This document shows, one piece after another, positions 57,201 through 64,000 of a DNA stretch of 64,000 bases. The position numbers were made by a program, and so were the translations under genes. Position 1 is the stretch's first letter; the number at the start of each line of letters is the position of its first letter. The notes under the pieces are model-generated. The model worked only from the letters and a program-made list of their open reading frames with translations, made no database searches and was not told the DNA's origin. The stretch comes from Odontesthes bonariensis (taxonomy: Eukaryota; Chordata; Actinopteri; Atheriniformes; Atherinopsidae): positions 18,404,467 to 18,468,466 of the forward strand of contig NC_134529.1 of NCBI RefSeq assembly GCF_027942865.1, in the 5' to 3' direction.

Positions 57201-60200
57201 TGGAGTTTATGATTTATGAGTGTTGGGGTCGGGGCCACGGTGTCATTGCATCTCTCCTCATCTCGAATGTAACAACTTTACTATGCTGATGACACATGCT
57301 AAACATGAGCAGGGGCCTACCGGGCAGCCTCAGCTTATGGGAGGTCGCAACTTCATTACGCTGACTGAGATCAGTGTGAGAGCCCGCTCAAACAAGCGAA
57401 GACCAATTATTTAGATTAATTTGATCCACCCTTCCCAACCTCATTCTGCTCGGAGCATCTGCTCAGGCTCAAGGAAATGATGATGTACGAGGCCTAATTT
57501 AGCCTTAGGAAGGGAGAGACATAGAGAAATCACCAGGGCTGATCGTGGCCAAATGGAATTCAGAAGAACTAAGCTCATTAAGAGGTATAAGGGATAGGAG
57601 TGTCCAGGTAAGAGGTTTATCAGTGTTAATAAATGCTATGGCTGTCTCTTCCTGTGCAAGCTCTGTCAAAGCCGATCCGGGGGAGGGAGGGCTTCAGTCG
57701 CCTAAATGAACCAATGGTCGGATATATTGCATCTGTTCATTTCTGGGAATTAACGCTGCTTCCACGAGCATATTTCTCAGCACTAGATGGGCATCCCCGT
57801 CCACTGATATGAACAGCGATGCTTCCAAACAGGCTTCACGGGGGCCTCGCTGTTGAGTTTGGCTTGGAATAGGAACAAAACTGCAGCAACACAGTGGTTC
57901 GAACGTCATTACTTCTTACATATTACCCCCAAGCTCATTTTGTCAGGAATGAAATCTTAAATGGGGTTATCATCACCACTGTGTGTTACTGAGCTTTTCT
58001 AAAGTAATGGATTCAAAGTGAAACTCACTGCTAGCCTTAATGGAGCATGAAAAGCGTTCCCTGTTTACACAGGAAGAGGGGGGGGGGGTAAGGAGATGGG
58101 AAGTGATGGGGGAAAAAAAAAGGAAGGAATGCCTCTTTTCATCGATTTGGGAAATGAAGGGTCATTTTGGGAAAATGTCTGCCTTCTCATTTCACCTGAA
58201 TGTACATCAGGGAGGTAACTGGAGGGTTGGCTTTTACTGCGAATGTGTGGAACCTGAGTCTTAAAGACTTTTCCATTGTTCTTAATGACTAAAGATTAGA
58301 TGATCACAACAAAAATCTCGTCGTCGTTTTCTTCTCAGGCTTTCCAAATCTCAAGTGTCTGCACTGATCCACTCACGAGTTCAGCTTGATTCCGCACATG
58401 CAGGTCTCTTTTATTGTTATCTGCTTGAGCATTTTCCTTGATGAATAGCGAGAAGGAGAGGAATCCAATATTGCAGCTACAAAGATATGTGATCTTTTCT
58501 CCCATAAAGCAAATTCGCTCCCTGTTGAGGTGAAATGAGTACAAACTTTTACAAGCAGGACTGGAGAGACCCTTCCAACCCTTTCATGTTTAAATTAAAT
58601 TAGATTTATACATCTAAAGCTCAGTTAGATTGAGGTGGGTAAACACACTGCGACTGAGAAATCAAGCATTGCCCCGGGATAATCACTGCTTTTAAAGCCT
58701 TTCTTTAAACAAAAGCCCTGTTTGTGCCTACATTTCTGCATACGGGTCTCCACTCCGAGCTATAGATTTGTGCCTTTGTGGGCACTAGAATGCAGCAGCG
58801 TGTTATGCTTGCTAATGAAGCCAAGAGATGGGAAGAAAGAAACCTTGTTTACTCAATGGAGATAACAACAGCTCAATCACCCACCTGACCGGAATACTTA
58901 ATTGGGATCATTATTAAACAGAGGACAACTAAACGAAGATAAGTTTCCACTTTGCATAGCAGGCCGGCGATAATAACTGTGCTGGATGTCACCGGCAGAC
59001 AAGGAGTTCAATCACAGAACAGGCTAGATTTATCATTTGCTTACTTGAAGCCACTGAAGTTGACTTTTTCTGTGAAAAGGAGAAGACAATGCAGCTATGA
59101 AATCTATAATCAGTATAGTGAAGCATATCTCATTTACAGTAATCAAATCCAGAACAGCTGTTTGGCCCTCGTGCAGAATCCAGCTGCATGGACAATCATG
59201 AAAAGTTTCCTGTAAAGTGGGCCCAGGATAATCTGAACTGGTCCCTTTATCAGAGCACAGCTGAATCTGTGATATTGCTTTCTGCTGAACGCCGTGACAG
59301 GCGCCATCTGATACGCAGGCCTGCATTAGCTGGCTGCACGGCGCCAAGCTTAAGTGAAATGTCACTTTTTTTTTTACAGTGTTCCTGATTGCACACGCCT
59401 CTCTGAATGACACCGACCCAGCTCAAACTCACCGGAGGTTTCTCTGGGTCTAGATATTAATTTCACTCAGATGTGCCTACGGTGGGCCTAAGTGCTTGAG
59501 TGGATGAATGCACACAATCACACATACACTTCCTGCCCTTGCTGGAGATTTCATTATTGCTCTGACTTTACTTTACATTCCTGCTCTGTTGGCAACCAAT
59601 TTAAAAATGAAATGCCACATTTGCTTGTTTTTTTTTGTGTGTGCCAATTGCAACACGCGTGCGCATGGTTCTGTCTGTACGTTACATCAAGACCTCTGTC
59701 CTCACGACACACACAAAAAGACCAGTCACATGCACCACCCTGACCACTATTTTCAGCAGACTTGATGGGTAAAGTCAAGCTGTAATTATGAAAATGAGAA
59801 CAGCCAATTATTACACCTTTCAGCTTGATCACACGTCATTTTACGGTCAGTGTGTGCCTGTGTAAAACTGACTCTTCAGGCTATAACTGTATTATTGTAG
59901 GTGTGAATCACGAGCCAACCTGTTATCGACACTGTGTAATAATACACAGAGTCAAAGAAAAAAGTCCAATACTTATTGAGATAGATGCAGTGAAAGTCAC
60001 TCAGGGATAAAAACTCATTTCTCCAAAACCTTTTTTCTTTTTTCTTCAGTTAATTGTGTGGTTAAAGTTTCAGCATACAATATTTCTAACCTTAATACAG
60101 TAGCAAAGAGCTAGGGTGTTAGCTTCTTTTAACAGTTATGCGCCTAATGAGTTTATTTTATGCGCTTCATCTGCATGGCTCAGTAGAGCCACAAGGTTGC

Positions 60201-63200
60201 AAATATTTGCCTGCGACCCGAGGATGGATCGACCAACTTCACCTGCATTCAATTTGACTGGTTAGTTCTAGCTGTTGGTGGGCTAATGCTTCTAAATGAT
60301 CATGTTAAATGACTTGGATAGGTGTGCATCCAGTGAATTTGTTACAGAAAAATGTCAAAGATATTCTTTTTTCAATGTGTGATGAATCTGAACTGATTGC
60401 AGGTCTGCGAATTATGATGATTTTAGAGCCATTTATCAGGATAATTCAGAGGAGCTAAAAAGAAAAATCTAGATAAATAGGGATAAGATGAGTTTATAAA
60501 ATTATTCATGAATGCGAAGTAGTTCCTTTCGGGACCGTGAACCTAATTCAGATTTTCAAATGATGAACTGTGGACATTGACTTGTTCAATTTAATGTGTG
60601 TGAACCGAACTTGACTGCAGAAACAAACAAAAAAAAGCTCCTACTCTGCCAAATTAACATAATATATATGTCCTAAAGTGGTACGGCCCCAGGACGGTTG
60701 AGCCTGTCATCAAAGCAAATGTTTTGAAAAAAGAACGCTGAATGCTGAGTTTTCACTGTAGGTGATTTCATTTTAAAACATTTGATTTGTAGGCAATATT
60801 CGTGTGTATAAAATTCTGCCGTACACGTTATTTTCTTGATTATTAAAGAAACCTTTTAGGGTGGACAGAAAATCCAATCTTTTTTTTTTTTGCTCTGGAT
60901 GAGATAATAACACACTCTTATCTGTGCAGTAAATGTGAAACCCCATCTTAGCTTGGCATGAAAAATGTGGCAACCTTTAAATATGCTCAATTAACATTGA
61001 GCTACTGAACTTCCTGAGAATCTATCGTCAGATTTTGTTAACTTTGTGTTAAACTGGACAAGATTTTTCAACCCCATCTCCAGTCTGGCAAGTGGCACAA
61101 AGCAGCTGCTGGCTGTATCTTTGCACAAAAAAAAAAAACATGTCAAACCATTTCTGTATGAACCTCACAAACGCAACATCCTGTTTTATGAGTAAGTGGT
61201 TTGTGCCGTGATCACAGATTGCAAAGACAGCAAAATTCCTCTCTGCTCTCAAATACTTAGGAAGGAAACAGTACATATATTTTTATTTCTCCATTCATAA
61301 GCAAGCATTCAAGGCATCCACTCAGCAGTATTGGTTGGTACCAGAGGAAGCCATGTAATAGCTATAAATTGGTCCAGATGTGAGTGTCTTTGGAAACCTC
61401 GATTCATCAGTGGGGTAGGACAGGAAGGCTGAGGGGGCAGATTTTAGGATTCTTATTGATGTGCTCATTACTGTCAGATATACCAAGCGTAGATGGTTCC
61501 AGCCCAGCAAGCTCTCTCCAGCAACCCCGAATTGGCATGTACGAAACGAGAAAATAGATTTTACCCATTACCTTGCCTCCGCATTCTGCATGTCATTACC
61601 TAGCTCCTGTGTAACAGACATCAGGCACCATTACAGCAAGGAGTGGGAGGATAACTATACTTTCAAACTTTATCTTTCCTATACAGTAATATGTGGCAAA
61701 GGTGTTTCAGTCAGGGTTCTGGCAGTGGCCTGAAATACTGAATAGTTTTTGTCATTTATTATTGAGCGTGCGTTATGTGTGTGAATCTGCGAAAAACCTG
61801 TGCAGCCTGAACACAGATAATGGAAACAGAGAGCACCGAATAATGACGTTTGTTAAACTGGCAGTTCAACAGCTAACAGAGGAATACTTACTTCTCCACT
61901 GACTGATCTAAGATGTACAGTCATCCTTTGCATCTAAAGCATTCCAAGCAGTTTTGAGAGCATCCAGAGTATAGTTTAGCTAGCCGGGTCTCAGTGCTTA
62001 GCAAGGACAAAACTGATTGATCATTTCACCCAGAGCTGCCCTGCTTAAAGTCCTCGCATGATGACTAATTGGTTGGCAAACGATCTGACTGCAAACTGTA
62101 GCAGTTGCTATTGAGTGTGTTCACCAGGGTGCATAATTATTTAACAGCATTAACTCAAATGCACTGCTGTTGTCGTCCTCAAAAAGGGAACGTTTCAATC
62201 ATGTCCCAGTCGCCCTTATTAGGGTTGAGTCAGATTTGTTAGCCACACTCCGTCTGACAGAAGTAAACAAAGTCTTTAATACACCAAATTCAGTGGATGT
62301 ATTAGTCCGTGTCTGATTACAAATTCTCTGGGCTTACAAGTGAAATCCTCTATTGAAATTCTTTTTATACATCTCATAACATGTATGATACAGCGGAACA
62401 ATCAATGAATATGGGACGATCCAAACAATTACAGTTATGGCAAGGACTTTGTAATGTCTCCTGTATTTTTGTCCAATTTTACATGCCCATATATGGGCTC
62501 CTATATCTGTGAGGTTTTACATGTAGGTTGTGCATTTCCTTTGCCAAATTTGTGCCGTTTAAATCTGAATTTTTGAGCTCCGAGGATAATGTGAGGTTAT
62601 TTAAAAGGTTATTTAAAACTCGCTGCAGTCAAAGATCCTGCTCCACATCAGAGTCATAGCGAAGTCAAACTTGAACAGATGAGGGTAATACCCACCTTTT
62701 TAGATCTGGAACAACTCAGGGCTTTAAGAGGCAGCTTTGCCACTAGTAAATATCCGTAAATCCACTTGACAGTCACGGACATCAACGCATTGCTCGTGTC
62801 TTAGAAGCCTGCCTGAGTCATGTTTTTAACCCGCATCAGCCTCACTACAGGAATCCAGCTGGATTTCAAATTGAATTGTACATTGTTTAAAAGCACAACA
62901 TCTAATCCTTATAAGGCCCAATTCCATTTCACCCCTTGCCCCTGTCTCAACCTGATGCAGGTCGCTGCCTGAGGGGAGATGTGCCAGCACACCAGTGCTG
63001 TCTCTCTCAGACTGCTGGGAACGGGATGGTAATTCAGTGACAAGAAGGGTTTCTAATTACCTAGATGCCAAAACTTTGACCTCTTAACAGCAACAGCTAC
63101 TTAAGATGAGCCTAGAATATTTCAGATAAACAATGTTGGTGACCATGTGTGTGTGATGGCATCTGTCCAGCCTGCGGAAGTGGGATTTATGTCTCAGTGT

Positions 63201-64000
63201 GTTTGGATGCAATGGCTGAGTGTCCTCCTCTTTACCAAGGTTAATTAGCCTATTAATACATAATCAAGCAACCCGGTGGAACAGAATTCTACTTATTTGG
63301 AGGACCTGACAGAGCACTGTCGCTTTTATTTAGAATACTAAATGAAAGTGGCTTATAGATGTACAGATCCACACAAAGATGTGCCTGTTTGTCGATATAT
63401 TAGATTAACTGAATCAAATTCCACATTGTAACCAGCATAAACCGATTTGTCTTGCCGATAGTAACCAAAGTGTCATTCAAACAAGTTGCTGTTGAATATG
63501 GAGACCCATATAGATGGCAGCAGTGCACAATGCTGTGATCAGGAGTCAGTCGAGACAATGAGACTGTAACAACTTGCGAGCAAAATCATTCCGTCGACAC
63601 AGTGATTTTAGAAGAGAAATTGACACTTCTACATCAGAGGGGATCTACTAGAGCCAGAGAGGTTTTGGCCATCACTTTAAGGCACTTCCTGCACTGGCCT
63701 CAACGCCTGACAGAGGATGACTAAGTCTATTTTTCCACAGTGTATATAAGAAAAACCAAACATTGGCTCTAGTGAAAGCCTTTTTTTTTTCTTTTCTAAA
63801 TCCTACTGGGTTTCTAATAGGAGATTTTCATATAAATTCTGTTACAACAAAATAGCCAAACTGGACAGGTTTTGTTCAAATGCTTGTGTTTGACTGCAGA
63901 AGAATTTGAAGGAATAAATGGGGAATTTGAGAAGACAAATGCTTTGTTGCCTGCAGACTGCCCCCCCCCCCCCCCCCCTCCCTCGATTTAGCCGACTAAA
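54270..64000. other. Long gene-poor region
   Basis: I find no exon series, RNA gene or clear transposon. Simple repeats include a 17-base poly-G at 55613-55629, an A/T-run near 55377-55410, a poly-G/A patch at 58080-58125 and an 18-base poly-C at 63961-63978. Short open frames are scattered at chance density. It may be intergenic or intron of a gene lying beyond the window. Confidence 0.45.

Overview
This window is vertebrate nuclear DNA, most likely from a teleost fish. Genes are split into exons with GT/AG introns. Proteins read as vertebrate orthologues: cytosolic HSP90-alpha twice, WDR20, MGAT2 and ribosomal protein S29. The repeats are of teleost type: Tc1-like, PIF/Harbinger, TTAA-flanked palindromic MITEs and fish non-LTR 3' tails. 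No bacterial, CRISPR, rRNA or tRNA features were seen.

Layout. Positions 815-11215 (minus strand) hold two head-to-tail hsp90aa1 genes. Each has one non-coding and ten coding exons, a TATA box and a cluster of heat-shock elements. Large parts of their exons are almost identical while introns and linkers differ, which points to gene conversion. Positions 13439-17779 (plus) hold wdr20, four coding exons with two possible C-termini. Positions 22232-23644 (minus) hold mgat2, with its coding region in one exon and a possible remote 5' exon near 27 kb. Positions 29103-29981 (plus) hold rps29 in three exons.

From about 30 kb to the end I find no secure gene. This part is intergenic, or intron of a gene whose exons I cannot see, and is rich in decayed transposons. 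These include three copies of one TTAA-flanked MITE family, a second MITE that is a 295-bp-arm perfect-looking hairpin, a Tc1-like transposase wreck carrying another inserted element, a Harbinger deletion derivative, several non-LTR tails and microsatellites. A further element with target-site duplications (28046-28585) lies just upstream of rps29.

The genes do not form one pathway: a stress-inducible chaperone pair, a deubiquitinase cofactor, a Golgi glycosyltransferase and a ribosomal protein. Their linkage is still informative, because in human they sit as two separate pairs (HSP90AA1-WDR20 and MGAT2-RPS29) on chromosome 14. No clearly new biological system is evident. The most interesting signals are the hsp90 homogenisation, a His-Asp repeat in one hsp90 linker and the nested or palindromic mobile elements.
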